Assembly: GCA_029929735.1 (NCBI GenBank)
Contig: JAKELP010000005.1
Coordinates: 7,295,712-7,359,711 of the forward strand
Direction: 5' to 3'
Length of the DNA: 64,000 nt
Source of the DNA: Mimosa pudica
Lineage: Eukaryota; Streptophyta; Magnoliopsida; Fabales; Fabaceae
Part shown: positions 36,101 through 47,515 of the stretch, one piece after another
How positions within the stretch are numbered: the stretch's first letter is position 1
How the letters are laid out: the number at the start of each line of letters is the position of its first letter
Translations under genes and position numbers: made by a program
Notes under the pieces: model-generated
What the model saw: the letters and a program-made list of their open reading frames with translations, nothing else
Told to the model about the DNA's origin: nothing
Database searches by the model: none

Positions 36101-39100
36101 TGATGCCAGTTGGGGAGGAACACATCCTGACCGAAGATCTACCTCTGGTTATTGCTCCTTTGTATGGGGGAATTTGGTAACTTGGAAGAGTCAGAAACAA
36201 AGAGTTGTATCCAAAAGTAGTGCTGAAGCTGAATTAAGGGCATTGGCTCAAGGAATAATGGAGGAATTGTGGCTTAAACGTGTCCTCTCTGAGATACATG
36301 TCAAAGTGGAACTGCCACTCAAACTCTATTGTGACAATAAGGCAGCTATAAGCATGGCCTTGAATCCTGTTCAGCATGAAAGATCAAAACACGTGGAGAT
36401 AGACAGACATTTCATCAGAGAAAAGGTTGAAGGTATCATATGTTTGACCTATCTACCAACAAATCTTCAAGCTGCAGATGTGTTGACAAAGGCATTGCTC
36501 AAGCCTGCATTTGAGAGTTGTATAAGCAAGTTGGACATGATCAGCATATATGATCCAACTTGAGGGGGAGTGTGGGAATATCTTGTAATCATTATATATT
36601 ATTCTCTTGTAATGATTATATTATTCTCTGTATTATTAGGTTTTATTAGTCATTAGTAGCTTGTCTCCTCTCCTAGCCTATATAAACACACTTGTATATT
36701 GTTTATCACATCAATGAGAATATCATCTTTTTCTCATCTCTAATCTCTCAAAGTCCACAATAAGAGAAAATACGTTGCAAAGCACATGACGCTATCAAGT
36801 TGATTGCGTGTCTATAATGGAACCTCAAGAAATTTCAAAATCTACAACTTTTGAAATAGACAAGATATATTTAAATTAGCAGCAGTCAGTGACAAGCATA
36901 TAAATGACTTGCCTGCTGGTTGCTCATATCTTCGTAACCTATGTTGACTTCATTAGCTAAGACCTGTCAATCAGAAAGAGGAGTGAAGTAAATTCATACC
37001 ACAAAAGTCTCTTAATAACCTATGTTATGCTTCACTTAAAACTTTAAAGAATACAACCAAACACCATATAAATAAAGAAATCCAGCCACCAACCTGTGAA
37101 AGGATTACTATCTGTTCTCCTTTGAATCTTGCAAGAGAATAACGTGCCTTCGTCAATAGCTGCAGCTGGCCATGGGATAAACGAAAATAAAATTCAACAG
37201 ACTAAGCACATCGCATTAATAACATTCAGGTGCTACTAAATCATAACTTACCCCTATCGAGTCTTCACATTCTTCACTGCCAAAAGATCAGTAATTAATA
37301 GTTTCGGTTAGAAGCACACCATCAGGGGGAAAGTGATAACAATTTCCAAATGCAGAGAATAGAAACAAGTCAGACAACATACTCTATCAGTGGCCCTGAG
37401 AGGGGTGTGAACACTAAACCGGCAATTATTAGATAGGAAGGCTGACCTCCATCAATGTGATAGGGAACCTTGACGGAAAAAAAACGTAAGAAAAAAAAAA
37501 CGTAACAAAAGAAAGAACTCCAAATCATGCAATAATGAAATTAATTGATGCTGGATTGTAACATACCAAATGAACTCGTGGGTTCAAAACTACTTCAACT
37601 TTCATTGGTCTTCCTCCTCTAATGATACCAAGATCCGCAGTGTCCCCTGCAAATCTGTAAAACACAATTAGATCTGAGAAGCCACAAAACACATGTCCCC
37701 CACGGAAATATGATCTAGCAGGTAAATTGCAAATTCACAGGAAAAAAAACTGATATCAAGCAATTTAGAAGAAAGAAAGACTATACTTTTGACTAATAAG
37801 GAATCTGAATGCAATTCGTTCATTAGTTCTGAATGGAACTGTTCCTTCACAACCAACATGAATATCATCAAAGCTGACAATGACATCACCCTGAAACAGA
37901 ATTTTATGAAAAATGTTAATCCACACTACAAAGAGTTTGAATTAGCGGAAAATTTAGGGTCCAATTCCATAGGTAAGCCTTGCCTCCAACCCTTTCCATT
38001 TCAAAGAATTTGAGGAAGATCTCAAAATACGTAAGTTGACATTAAGACTATTCAACAAAGATGGCACAGAGGTTCAGCTGTTGAGATATGGCATCCCTCA
38101 TGGACCAGATATTTTTAATAAACAGTTCAAGATCCCACATTTCTTGAAACCTTTTTGTTTGACTCACAATTCAGTTAGCATCCAAGGGCAACATTTGTGG
38201 AAGCCAGAAATGTCCAACATACCTCCTTTAATACATTATTTGCATTAGAAGTTGGTTCTACTCTGCGTACCAATACACCCTGTATGAAACGAACAACATA
38301 TAATTAGCTCACGAGGGTAACATATGCTTCTATAGTGTAAAGTCAGAAATGCATTGACACAAAAAGTTGCTTTTCAACCATATGCAGCCATGCGATTGGA
38401 AATGTGAGCACACTATACTATGTACACTCTATATGGAGGGTAATACAAATAATAACGGCACCAAATCACAGGAATTCAATCATCAATTATTGAACAATAA
38501 TAACGAAGACAATAATTCTTTCAGTATGTCCATCAAAAAATTCAGTAATTGCCAAACAATTTTTCAGTGAGGCATAAAATAGGAAATATTATCATTCATA
38601 TCCCAATTCCATTTGTTTTAGGCTTATAGCAACCCATGAGCAAAACTCTAATAGTTTCCCACTTTCCATCTGCCCTCATGCACCTGGCAGGTTTCCAATA
38701 CTTCTCCTTCCATGGTCAATACCTTCTTTCCTGCTATCCAAAAACGCACAACGCCGCCATATTCTTATTCTTATGGAAGTGGCTTAAATTGTATTCTTAT
38801 GATAAAGCCCCTAATAAACAATTTATGCACAACCAACCAAGAAAGGGTGATATTTCGAAGATCATGGCGTTTGAGTTCATCTAAGAAAAATATTAGATGT
38901 GATATGAAGAATGGGGCCTTAATACTAGTATGCAAACTGCTCACAACCTCCTTATGATTGTATATAGACAAACCTCATTAGATTGTACTTTCAAGCATGC
39001 TCTTAAAGCAGGATTCTCTAACTTTTGTAAAAGTACACCAAGGCAAGGGAAACCTGTGAATAAAACACAATTTCAAATAAGAACAATAACACATTTGCAT

Positions 39101-42100
39101 GTTATGTTTGATTTATATGTTAGAATCACAACAAATTTAACAGATGAAAATTGTTACCGAAAGACAATGATAGTAAAACTAATTTTAAACACGCATTGCT
39201 GAATCGGTATGATGTTACAGGCATCATAGGACACTGATGGGACCCAAACCCTTGGAGAGCCCATCCCCAAAAGCTAGCTGTTAGGGAGGGAGAGCCAAGG
39301 GCTTAAATACCACACCAAGCATCCCATTCTACTCAATGTGGGACTTCGCCCATACAAAGTCCCCATCAATACACCCTCCCCGGAAAGCCGACGTCTCGGC
39401 GGCTCCACTCTACGGCACTTCACTCGGTGCTTCACTCGGCCTCTTTGCCAGTCAGCCCCTCCGGTCAGAACCCTCCGTAGGTAGCCCTTTCTGATAGGTC
39501 GACTATCGGCTCTGATACCATTGATGGGACTCAAACCCTTGGAGAGCTCATCCCCAAAAGCTAGCTGTTAGGGAGGGAGAGCCAAGGGCTTAAATACCAC
39601 ACCAAGCATCTCATTCTACTCAATGTGGGACTTCGCCCATACAAAGTCCCCATCAATGTGCCTCTATAATTGCACATTAGGAGAGTGTGTGCCTCTATAA
39701 TTGCACATTAGGCCCTGTAATTGTCTCTGTAATCCTCCTTTGAGGTGATACTTTGATTCTTGAATAATACTACATTGGTATATTTTCATCAAAGGCATCA
39801 GAGCAGTTCGATTGGGAATGGTGAATAATAGAAAAATGGAGAGCAGAATTGAAGATCATGAATCTCGATTTGTTCGGTTGGAGAGTAGTATCGGGCAATT
39901 GCAAACTGATATGAATATCGTTAAATCGATGTTGAAAAAGCTTGTGGCTCGAGATGAAAGGAAGGCGAATGGAGGTAAAGACCCAGAAGAAGAATCTTTG
40001 GTTATTAATCAGGGGACCGATATAGATGCAATCAAGGCGAAGTTCGAGAAATTCATGGGACGATTTCAGAAAGAGAAGAAGTCGAATGAAGAAAAGGAGC
40101 AAGAAACAACTATTCATCAGGGGAGAGAAAAGAACCAAGAAATTGAAGACGTTGTTCTTGAAAAACAAGAAGTTGATGTAGTTTCAGGTATGAAAGACGA
40201 AATTGAAGATGATGTAGTTCCAAAGCAACATGAACATGATGATGACAGTGTTAGGGTTCATCGATTGGAGGCTAAAATTGACGATGAATACACATGGAAG
40301 CAATTTTTTCAAGAAAATTTCTCTATTGAAAGAAATCAATTGAGCCAACCATTACATTTCATGACGTGGATGAAGGACGCGGATAAAGAAAATCACCAAG
40401 ACAACTGGATATTAATTAGGGTTCATAAGGCCCATTGGGGAAGAAGTCCTTTTAATTGGAGAGGTAAATCGGTTGTGCTTGATTATGGTGAGGAAGAAGC
40501 CCAAACCATCAATCATGTATCGCAAAACCCTAACCAACAATCAAAGATATGACATTCAATTTCAAATTGCATGAGCTTAATTTCCTTCACCTCACAGTTT
40601 GCAACGTCGTTGACTAGAATCATGCAAAATGTTTTGGTTGAAGATGCACAAAATACTGCCAGCTATTTCTTCGTTAATGAATCCTATGGAGTTACCTGCT
40701 TGGTTCTTGCAACTCAAGAGTTCAAGATTTCTAAAGCGGCTAATTGGAAGGTCATACTTGAAGGAAGGGGTGGTTTACTGTTGCTGAAGTTTTTGACGAT
40801 ACTAAAGAAGGAATTCTTGAACCCATTGTTGCTAGCTTCTTCAAATCATTATGCTTATTTCCAGCTTTCAACCTTGAGGACAAGGTTCAGCTTGTTGGGG
40901 TGGGTATTGATGGGTCCATGGCATCATGGGCCTATTATAAAAGAAGCCCAAAGTGAATGACAATGATGTAATGAATGTAATTAGAAAGGCAACAACAAAA
41001 TAGTTAGTTTGTTATGTTGTAGTTAGCAAGGCAACAACAAAGTAATTAGTTTGTTATAGTTTGTTATGTTTGTTAGGAGGTTGGAGAATGTATAAATAGA
41101 AGAGTTGTAGATAGAAAAGGGTATTCTTGTATTGAGAGTTGGAGAGCGTGTGCCTCTAGAATTGCACATTAGGAGAGTGTGTGCCTCTATAATTGCACAT
41201 TAGGCCCTGTAATTGTCTCTGTAATCCTCCTTTGAGGTGATACTTTGATTCTTGAATAATACTACATTGGTATATTTTCATCAGACACCAACATAAAGCA
41301 GCAAGGAAACAGATCCTGATCCAATTAAGAATAACAGTTGTTCCTGCTTTGTGTATAGATGCTAAGAGACCAACGTATGGACACAAAGTAGAAGAAAAAT
41401 GAATGTAACATTTTGAGGCTGTTAAGAAGATTGTCAAGCACTTCAGCAAACTTGATATCAAACAACAGTACAATTGTGAAAGCATTAGTTTTAAATTAGG
41501 TATTTCTCACTTGGTGACAGATAAAGGTGGGAAATATTCTTCGAGTGATGCAAAATAAAACATAAAATGGCAATTTAACCATGCCTTTTGGTGCAGTGAC
41601 TCTAGAAACATAGTAGTACTTCAAAGCCACTGAATAGGCAAATACAAGCGGATTTAATAAGAGTTTCTTACCAGTATGCTTTCCATTCCTCTCATAGTCA
41701 TCCAGAAAATGATGAACAATAGTTGATGGTATCACATATCCAATATTCTCAGCCTCTTCAGATCTGTAGACCTAGAGAAACATTCCATTAGTGTATTAAG
41801 TAAGAAAGAATAGGCAGCATATGTAAGCTACTACTCAAATAGCAAAAGCTAAAAAACTAGGATCAGAATATGGGAGTATTATCAAGTTCATTGTACAATT
41901 AGGGCTCTTGCTAAATGGAGCTCTGGTATAACTTGCCTAGGAAAGCTATTTCTTATGAAAGTTTTCAAGCCAAGTAACCACTGACATATCAATGAAAGTC
42001 AGCCACATAAATACCTGAAACGCAACACCAATGCACTCCCCTTGGTCATTGAAGGCCGGACCACCACTATTACCTAAAATTCAGTGTAACCGATGGGTAT

Positions 42101-45100
42101 CATGATTTAGATAGGAAATGAAATCATCAGAGAAAATTTAACCTTAAAGGTGGAGTCAAACTAAAGTGAAAGTTCTACTGACCAGAATTTATTGCCGCAT
42201 CAATTTGAATACCCAATAAATCAGATGATCCAAGAACATATGATGTGACCTATAACATTTTTCAAACAACTTAGTGACATCCTAGTGCATGAAAGATAGA
42301 TATGATATTGCAACTGTTATAATTAAAAGGTATGAATTATCATATTCAAGTTATCAAACCTCTATGCGAGACACAACTCCCTTTGTCACTGAAATTGTAT
42401 CTCCTCCAAGGGGGTATCCTACAACAGTTACAGCATCCTACATGTTGGGAAAGCAGAACAGAAAATGTGCAATTAACAAAATATAAAAGCTTTCAACTAT
42501 TGACTATAAAACCTTAAATCAAAATCCAACAATGATGGAGATTAAAGGCCAATAAAATTTGTGGGTTTAAAGATGGCAATGAAGAACTCCGCCTATATTG
42601 AACTAAATGTCTATTTTATAATATAGCTGGTCCCAAACCCGGATAATGAGGAGGTTGTGTTAGGCCTTGAAGCCAACGTAAGAAAATTTATCAAATCTCA
42701 TGAACATAGACATACAAAGATATTGTGCTAATGCTAAGTTTGTTATCTGTAAGTATATTGCTTGAGTACAGTAATAGAGCGGGAGCCTCTGCATAGCTTG
42801 AATGTAGTGTTAAGAAAGCAAGAGTCGCTGCATCCTCGCCTGAATGCAGTGTTAAATGAGCAAAGGCTACCAGACTCTAATAGATGGGGTGGCTAATGAA
42901 GCTAGTTCATGAGAGTAACATCAGGTTTGGATCTTGGGAAATTGGAACGCTAAATGGCAAGAGTTTTGAGGTGACACAGGTAATGAGTAAGCACAAGATT
43001 AATATATTGTGTTTGTACATGACAAGATGAGCTAGAGAGGGAAGTAGAGAAATGAAAATTAATAGATCTAAACTTTGGTGCATAGGAAAGATAAATGGAA
43101 GGAATGATGTTGGTTGTTGATAATGGATAGAGAAAGAATGTTGTGGGAGTTAAGAGGATCGAGGATCAAATCATATATGTGAAACTCATTGTGGGAACAG
43201 ATATAATGAACACTATTATTGTATATGCACCTCAAATAGAGGCAGAATTACATCTCATGGACATTATTATTTCATATCCACTTCATTCTAGGTGTTACCT
43301 TGACATAATTGGTATGGGAGTGAAGAAATTAAATTAATACCGCTCGTCGTACATGGCATCGTAATGAAGAACAAAAATTACATGTCATTGTAATGAAGAA
43401 AACAAATTGCTACTATTTTTTTAACATATGCGGTATAAAGGGTGGAAAATATGTAAATGATTCAAATTCCTTTTTCATGCACATATACTAAGAAATAAAT
43501 CGTCATGTAGAATAATGTCAGTATAGTTAAAGAATTCATGCACGGGAAGCTATTTTTCTAATTTATAAATACCTTTCACAGATTTTCAACATTCATTCAA
43601 TATATAATAATAAAGTTATGGCTATCATCATTTACCTGAAACTTCTTAATGAAGTTAAGTTTAAACCCAGTTCCAACAAGACAATTGAAACCCTCAGAGA
43701 GAGCTTAGATACCAGTGATTCAATAGACTTCAATTTCATTAGTAAATTAATTACTCACTTCATCAGGGAAGATTGAAGGACATAAGAAAGAAAGAAAGTA
43801 AACAGCATTAACACATGACAATCATGAAAGTCTCCCAGAAAAAGGAAAAGATATATTCCAAACCTGAAGGTGCGGCAAACGTCCAAATCTTAAAGGCTCT
43901 ACTTCTCTCCAAAAGTCTTCGTTTTCTACTGTAAGCAATGCTATATCACAGTCAATACCTCTCGCCAAAACCTGTACATATTTCATTGAACATGACTACA
44001 TGAGCATGTGCCAAATATCCATGTCCCTAACTGATACAGAAGGTGCAATTTTGACACAGTAAAACTGCAGCTTGACATGTAATAGCAAGCTATTCTTAAC
44101 ACTCAAAGGCTGACAGGAGCATCATATTATATGGGAATAAAGAACAAATGATTTATAAGAGCAATACCTTAGCTACATATTTTGTATCATCACCTCTTCT
44201 CTTAACTTTTACCTGCAGTGACCTCAAAAATTGAGGACAATAAAAATCTGTCATATGCATCATATACCAGAAATAATTGGAATGTTTAAATACAGAAAAG
44301 GTGAAAGAGCAGCATGTAACTTCAGTAACAGGATGACTTTAAAGCAGAGTTTCAAATCTGAAAAATTCATTAACAAGCCAAAAATTGGTAGAGACAGGCT
44401 TACAATCCTAGATTGAATAGATAATCATAAGCTGTCTCATGAAAAAGACTTATTTGGCAACCAATTTCTGGAAATTAACACATCTTAGTTGTGAAACTTC
44501 TATCAGTAGATCTACTGAAAATTTAACAACTCCAGAAATTACCTGGGTATCATGCTCCACACAGTGTGCATTTGTTAAGAGTTTCCTACCCTCAATCATA
44601 AATGCACTGCACAAGATGTAACTTGTAAGATTAAGAAGAAACATATCCTTCAAATATATTTATAATGATTTCAAATGTTTACCTTCCAGTACTTGTGTAT
44701 TGTCTCTGTTTTTGCCAAGGAAGTGAATAATCTGGTGCGGTATGGGTGCAGTAAACCTTAAAATGTTACACAGAAAGATTTTATCTTTGATAAGTTACAG
44801 CCAAGAGTAATAATGGGAATATTAACACTGCATAACATAAAATATCAAGAAGGTGACCGCCATGTTACTATTATAGGAAAATGGATTTAAGGCACCATAA
44901 ACTGGCAACAACATTGAATATCCATCTATGTTTATAGTCAGTCCCAAGCCAAGGTAAGAGAGGAGAAACGTGTTAGGCCCCGAAAAAAACCCTGTCGTAT
45001 TTTATGAACATGGATCAACGACAATGATGTCGACGATCTATGTAGCCAACACTACCTAGTAGAATAAGGCTTTATAGTTGGTGTTGGCTGTTGTTGTTTG

Positions 45101-46439
45101 TATTCTATTTAACTTGAGGGGTTCAATCAGGTACATATATAAAATTAAAGTAGCAAAATTAAAATTAGATCCACTAACAAATTGATGACTGCATGAAAGC
45201 TCTCAAGTCTCAACCAAGGACAAGAACTAACCCAAACATGAAGTTACAATTAAGTAGAAAAATGTAAAAGAATGAAACTTTTACCTTCACAACGGCATTA
45301 AGGAAATCTGCATCTTGTATATTACTCGGTTCAACCTGAAAAAAAAAGATTAAATTGTCATAAAATACTAAAAAAAATGAAAATTTATTCAATACTCCTC
45401 ACATATATAAATACCTGCTGCTCCTTTGAATCAATAAAAAACTCCTTCTCTTTCTTTGCCATGCCAAATGGTTTATGAGCAGTTGGTTGGAGTCCCTCCA
45501 CATCCCTTCTACTTCTACCACTGCCTCCATCAGCATATAGAGAAAGCCTTTCATCTTTTGGTCGCCTCAAATGCTTCTTCTGCCCAAAAGCTTCTTTCTG
45601 AAACATCAAACCTATAATTGTTCAGCTGGAATAAGAAATAAAGGAAAACATATACTCCCTACGTTCCAACACATTGTACCAATCAAGCTTTTTCTAAGAA
45701 ATTTTTAAGAAAGCTCAACAAATTACTTATAAACTATCATATAATCTAATTACACACAAAAATGTCATGTTTAAGTGACTCATTTATCCTCTTTAATTCC
45801 CAAACAAGAAGTCATTTGTCTTGCATGTATCTAGTAGCAGGTGAAATATATATATTCCCTAAGTTCTAGTTGACTTTTTTGGAGAATTCTAAGCAAGCTG
45901 AATAAGTAATTAAAACTTTATTTTCCAATTTTTTTCTTTAGACTAGTTTATTTGATTTATAAACTAACGTATCATCTAATAATATACAAAATATGTCATG
46001 ATTAAGTAGTTCATTTCTCTTAGTATTCTAACAAAAAATCAACTGACTCTTGTATTTAGGAAGGAACGAGGGAGTATATTGCATGTAGAGCTCTTGTGAT
46101 GGCTTGTATAATCTTCAACTTAGAAGGATTATTATGCTTAGTTAAGCTCAAGTAAAGGAACAGCATGAGAATGTGCAGCATTAGTGGACAAAGAAAGAAA
46201 GCAGTGCGATGCTAGAGTGAAAATTTATGAATGGAAAATGGAATGATGAATAAAGTAGGGTTTAGAATTACTACATGAGTGTTGGATTTAGGAGAAGAGG
46301 AGGCTGCTCCTTGGGAAGTGGAATAATCTCGGCGCTTGCTGTGGCCAAACACGAAGGCGCGAGAAGTGATGAATGGTGTGTGAGAGGAAATGGAGGAGCT
46401 GAATTTGACGGAGAATAAGCTTGACACAGCAACGGCCAT
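33158..46439 (-). CDS. DEG2: chloroplast DegP-type serine protease DEG2
   Basis: ATP-independent serine endopeptidase of the chloroplast stroma. 21 exons on the minus strand: 46439-46275, 45597-45415, 45335-45285, 44756-44683, 44606-44543, 44212-44168, 43971-43864, 42437-42360, 42249-42183, 42073-42015, 41771-41672, 39053-38974, 38279-38223, 37890-37787, 37654-37567, 37468-37383, 37276-37252, 37165-37094, 36963-36913, 33546-33486, 33402-33158. Phases all close; 620 aa. Residues 1 to about 60 are Ser-rich, like a transit peptide. Catalytic triad: His172 (TNAHCVEH), Asp203 (DCDIALL), Ser281 (GNSGGP). PDZ-type regions follow, and the tail VSNFEIDFDGLLWA is DEG2-like. The exon 1 donor could be 3 bases later. 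Intron 19 starts GC. Introns 11 and 19 carry retrotransposons; no exon is damaged. Confidence 0.93.
33669..33857 (+). repeat. copia 5' LTR
   Basis: 189 bp with TG…CA ends and a TATA-like CCTATATAAACACA in its second half. Confidence 0.95.
34053..36563 (+). CDS. copia Pol remnant: integrase tail, reverse transcriptase, RNase H
   Basis: One open frame of 836 codons. The first 60 or so residues come from the GC-rich segment and are probably not native. Then comes the integrase C-terminal region (VFDCTAFVHAH, FLGYSPTQKGYKCF), a Pro/Glu-rich spacer, and reverse transcriptase from about residue 325 with KARLVARGFTQTYGLDYQET, LDIKNAFLNGEL and the catalytic YVDD. Next are the linker, LVGKLIYLSHTRPDIAFAVS, and RNase H (TDASWGG, SSAEAELRAL, CDNKAA, HVEIDRHFIREKV). 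The frame is unbroken. Unusual: between RT and RNase H lies PPKKRKKKPGK followed by about 40 mostly acidic residues, where relatives have a short neutral linker. Confidence 0.9.
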   Translation: MSLTRRRAVRQQSACGGACGVHFPGDFVRRVRHLSPSKDLASYCRSEVRRIIFQSVFPTTHLELNIQFRVFDCTAFVHAHPNNKFDPRAVKCIFLGYSPTQKGYKCFDPVSKHLFVSFDVTFHEDTPFYPKSSIQGERTSESQIWVPEPIQEYNTLEQWIALPQIEPSPPPIPPPQIEPPLTQPSLVPITNESLNTRNKDMLVYSRRQKSKEVRKLASEVTRQSEPAIAPEEPKDAEVVVVPEEIEVYQEIPVNINEYNDLDLPIAHRKQPRSCTLHPIQKYMSYNAMSSSYRAFVTSLDRVQIPKNIQVALEIPEWRAAVMEEMRALEKNGTWAVVERPRGKKLVSCKWVFTPKYMADGTLDKLKARLVARGFTQTYGLDYQETFAPVAKLNTIRVLLSVAANLDWPLHQLDIKNAFLNGELKEEVYMTLPPGFEKGKSNKVCKLKKSLYGLKQFPRAWFDRFSKVLKSKGYKQGLSDHTMFVKTEGRRRCILIVYVDDIILTGDHIDEIARIKVALGKEFEVKDLGDLKYFLGMEVARSKKGIYVSQRKYIVDLLEETDMLGCSPELTPIIPPKKRKKKPGKEEKLEEDDPDDDTEAEEEDKEQEEPADKERYQRLVGKLIYLSHTRPDIAFAVSVASQYMSDPRKKHMDAAYRILRYLKGTPGKGLFFRKQERRTIEVYTDASWGGTHPDRRSTSGYCSFVWGNLVTWKSQKQRVVSKSSAEAELRALAQGIMEELWLKRVLSEIHVKVELPLKLYCDNKAAISMALNPVQHERSKHVEIDRHFIREKVEGIICLTYLPTNLQAADVLTKALLKPAFESCISKLDMISIYDPT
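36571..36759 (+). repeat. copia 3' LTR
   Basis: 189 bp, identical to the 5' LTR except one base by eye; followed by the ATAAG target duplication. Confidence 0.95.
39235..39655 (-). mobile_element. TRIM (terminal-repeat retrotransposon in miniature)
   Basis: Two 134-bp direct repeats (39235-39368 and 39522-39655), each with TGATGGG…CCCATCA type ends, flank 153 bp. Read on the minus strand, the internal part begins with a primer-binding site ATGGTATCAGAGCC and ends with a purine tract GGGGAGGGTGTAT just before the second repeat, so it has all the cis parts of an LTR element and no coding capacity. It has no target duplication of its own: GACAC on the left, ATGTG on the right. Confidence 0.88.
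39812..40552 (+). CDS. gag-like protein of the non-autonomous LTR element
   Basis: 246 codons starting 20 bases after the 5' LTR remnant. The N-terminal third is a coiled coil (RIEDHESRFVRLESSIGQL…) like the start of plant Ty3-type gag proteins. The middle is Glu/Lys-rich. The end has RVHKAHWGRSPFNWRGKSVV. I see no zinc knuckle, protease or reverse transcriptase. A second frame, 40571-40960, partly inside the 3' LTR, shows no motif. It could supply a nucleocapsid-like function, but that is inference. Confidence 0.55.
   Translation: MGMVNNRKMESRIEDHESRFVRLESSIGQLQTDMNIVKSMLKKLVARDERKANGGKDPEEESLVINQGTDIDAIKAKFEKFMGRFQKEKKSNEEKEQETTIHQGREKNQEIEDVVLEKQEVDVVSGMKDEIEDDVVPKQHEHDDDSVRVHRLEAKIDDEYTWKQFFQENFSIERNQLSQPLHFMTWMKDADKENHQDNWILIRVHKAHWGRSPFNWRGKSVVLDYGEEEAQTINHVSQNPNQQSKI
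40908..41283 (+). repeat. 3' LTR of the non-autonomous element
   Basis: 376 bp with TGATGGG…CATCA ends. It contains a TATA-like GTATAAATAGAAG near 41090 and ends with the same 135 bp as 39657-39791, including the doubled phrase 'tgtgcctctataattgcacattag'. Confidence 0.85.
42579..43335 (+). pseudogene. RTE-type LINE 5' fragment in DEG2 intron 7
   Basis: Shares 'actccgcctatatt', '…cccggataa…gttaggcc…', 'attggaacgctaaatgg' and 'tatatgcacctcaaatagaggcagaa' in order with the LINE at the right window end (62130-62680), so it contains the 5' UTR and the start of the endonuclease domain. It is frameshifted and ends abruptly. It lies opposite in strand to DEG2. Confidence 0.75.
44900..45115 (+). repeat. 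LINE 5' UTR fragment in DEG2 intron 3
   Basis: 'tatgtttatagtcagtccca', 'gttaggccccgaaa' and 'gaacatggat' match the first 200 bases of the LINE at 62140-62260. No coding part remains. Confidence 0.6.
45653..46077. repeat. two Stowaway-like MITEs in DEG2 intron 1
   Basis: CTCCCTACGTTCCAAC at 45656 opens a degenerate copy. A second begins near 45858 (TTCCCTAAGTTCTAGTTGAC) and ends ATTTAGGAAGGAACGAGGGAGTA. Both share the interior 'ataaactaacgtatcatcta' type sequence. Confidence 0.6.
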
Positions 46440-47285
46440 TTCAGAAGAAGATGTTTGTTGGCAATGAAGCTGATTTTTAAAGCATGCTTTGCTTTCTTTT
46501 CTTCTTCTTTTTCTCCTTATCCTATGCTTTCTTTCCTGCCACTGCCAGTATCGTTACTTAGTGGCTTGCCTGTTAGTTACCACTCCACTGGATTGGGCCT
46601 CCTTCTTTTGACCCATACTTGGATTCAGTCGAAGAGATTGTTTAAAATTAAAATTACACCATTTTAATGGGTGTTGGGGCACATCTTAATTGTGCTTTCA
46701 CTCCACATTTAAACATCTTAGTTGTGCTTTCATTCCACATTTCAACTAAGTTTAGCAAAACCCTTGTTGTGTTGAAATAAGAAAAAGTTTACTTGTCATG
46801 CTTTAGATAGATCGGTAAATCATGAGTAGTAATCATGCTTTAGATTGAGGGTGATTCCAACTCATTTCATAAAATTGTTGTGCCCAAAAAGAAATCCTTG
46901 CTTGCTATCTTTGTGTGAGAAATTATTTGAAATATTGTGAAAATATACATAAAAAGGCACTACAAAATTGGGACAAAATGCATATTTTCCATTTAATAGA
47001 GGACTCTCATCCCCACATTGAATTTTGAAATTGCTTTTAAATATAAGAACTATTTGGGATGTGAATTTGGTGCTATATATATATATATAAGACATATTTT
47101 CGATTCTTTCCCGCTTTTTCCTCAAATTATCCTCATTAATACTTCTCAAAAGTAAACAAGCAGAGATTGAGGGTGAAGATAAAGGTATATGGTTATTTTG
47201 TTTTGGTAACGATATGTAATAAAGTAATTAATATCCTTAACATAATCAAATTAAATAAATTATCTTATATTAGAATATAAGGAAA
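46440..47285. other. DEG2 upstream region
   Basis: Presumed DEG2 promoter and 5' UTR on the minus strand, then AT-rich spacer with a short (TA)n run near 47078. I could not pick out a convincing TATA box. Confidence 0.4.
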
Positions 47286-47289
47286 TAGA

Positions 47290-47515
47290 ACATTATGACA
47301 AAGCAAGATTGGTTCAATTGGTAAAGGGGTTTGACTCATAAATATGTGGTTGTATGTTGGAATCCCGCCGATGTGAAAACTTTATTGGTGAGCAATTTGT
47401 GAGTACCTCTATAAATATTCTTTAAACCTAGAGGTCTACCATGAGCACCTGGTGAACGCGAAACCAACTCACCTGAACTATTTTTCATAAAAAATCGATT
47501 ATAATAAAACCCTCA
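47290..47515 (+). repeat. SINE-like sequence with tRNA-related head
   Basis: Contains a pol III A-box-like TGGTTCAATTGGTAAAGGGG and, 33 bases on, a degraded B-box-like GTTGGAATCCC. It then runs into unrelated body sequence (CATGAGCACCTGGTGAACGC) and an A-rich tail. This layout is that of a plant tRNA-derived SINE. No intact tRNA cloverleaf can be drawn. Confidence 0.5.

Larger units (their letters stand above)
33669..36759 (+). mobile_element. young, internally deleted Ty1/copia LTR retrotransposon
   Basis: 5' LTR 33669-33857 and 3' LTR 36571-36759, both 189 bp, TGTGGGAATATC…GTCCACA. I find one difference between them (33711 c versus g). The target duplication ATAAG is on both sides. The primer-binding site TGGTATCAGAGC follows the 5' LTR directly, and a purine tract (GAGGGGGAG) precedes the 3' LTR. 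Inside, gag, protease and the integrase core are missing: the sequence passes from a short leader through a GC-rich stretch (about 33990-34200) into the integrase C-terminus. It sits in DEG2 intron 19 in the opposite orientation to the gene. It probably moved with help from a related full element. Confidence 0.95.
39235..41283. mobile_element. chimeric LTR element: TRIM fused into the 5' LTR of a non-autonomous retrotransposon
   Basis: Outer flanks are GACAC at 39230-39234 and 41284-41288, a single target duplication for the whole unit. The 3' LTR is 40908-41283 (376 bp, TGATGGG…TTTTCATCA), preceded by a purine tract (GTTGGGGTGGGTAT). The matching 5' LTR exists only as its last 135 bp (39657-39791), followed by a primer-binding-like GGCATCAGAGCAG. 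Its first about 240 bp are replaced by a complete TRIM (39235-39655), which also starts TGATGGG. The internal part has a 246-codon gag-like frame and no pol. It lies in DEG2 intron 11. Confidence 0.82.

Noticed and set aside
38974..41671. Apparent loss of a DEG2 exon between residues 313 and 340
   Set aside because: The exon is present at 39053-38974, displaced by the 2-kb chimeric LTR insertion in intron 11; phases match exactly.
47290..47365. Possible tRNA gene
   Set aside because: The B-box is degraded and no cloverleaf with an anticodon stem can be formed; SINE head preferred.
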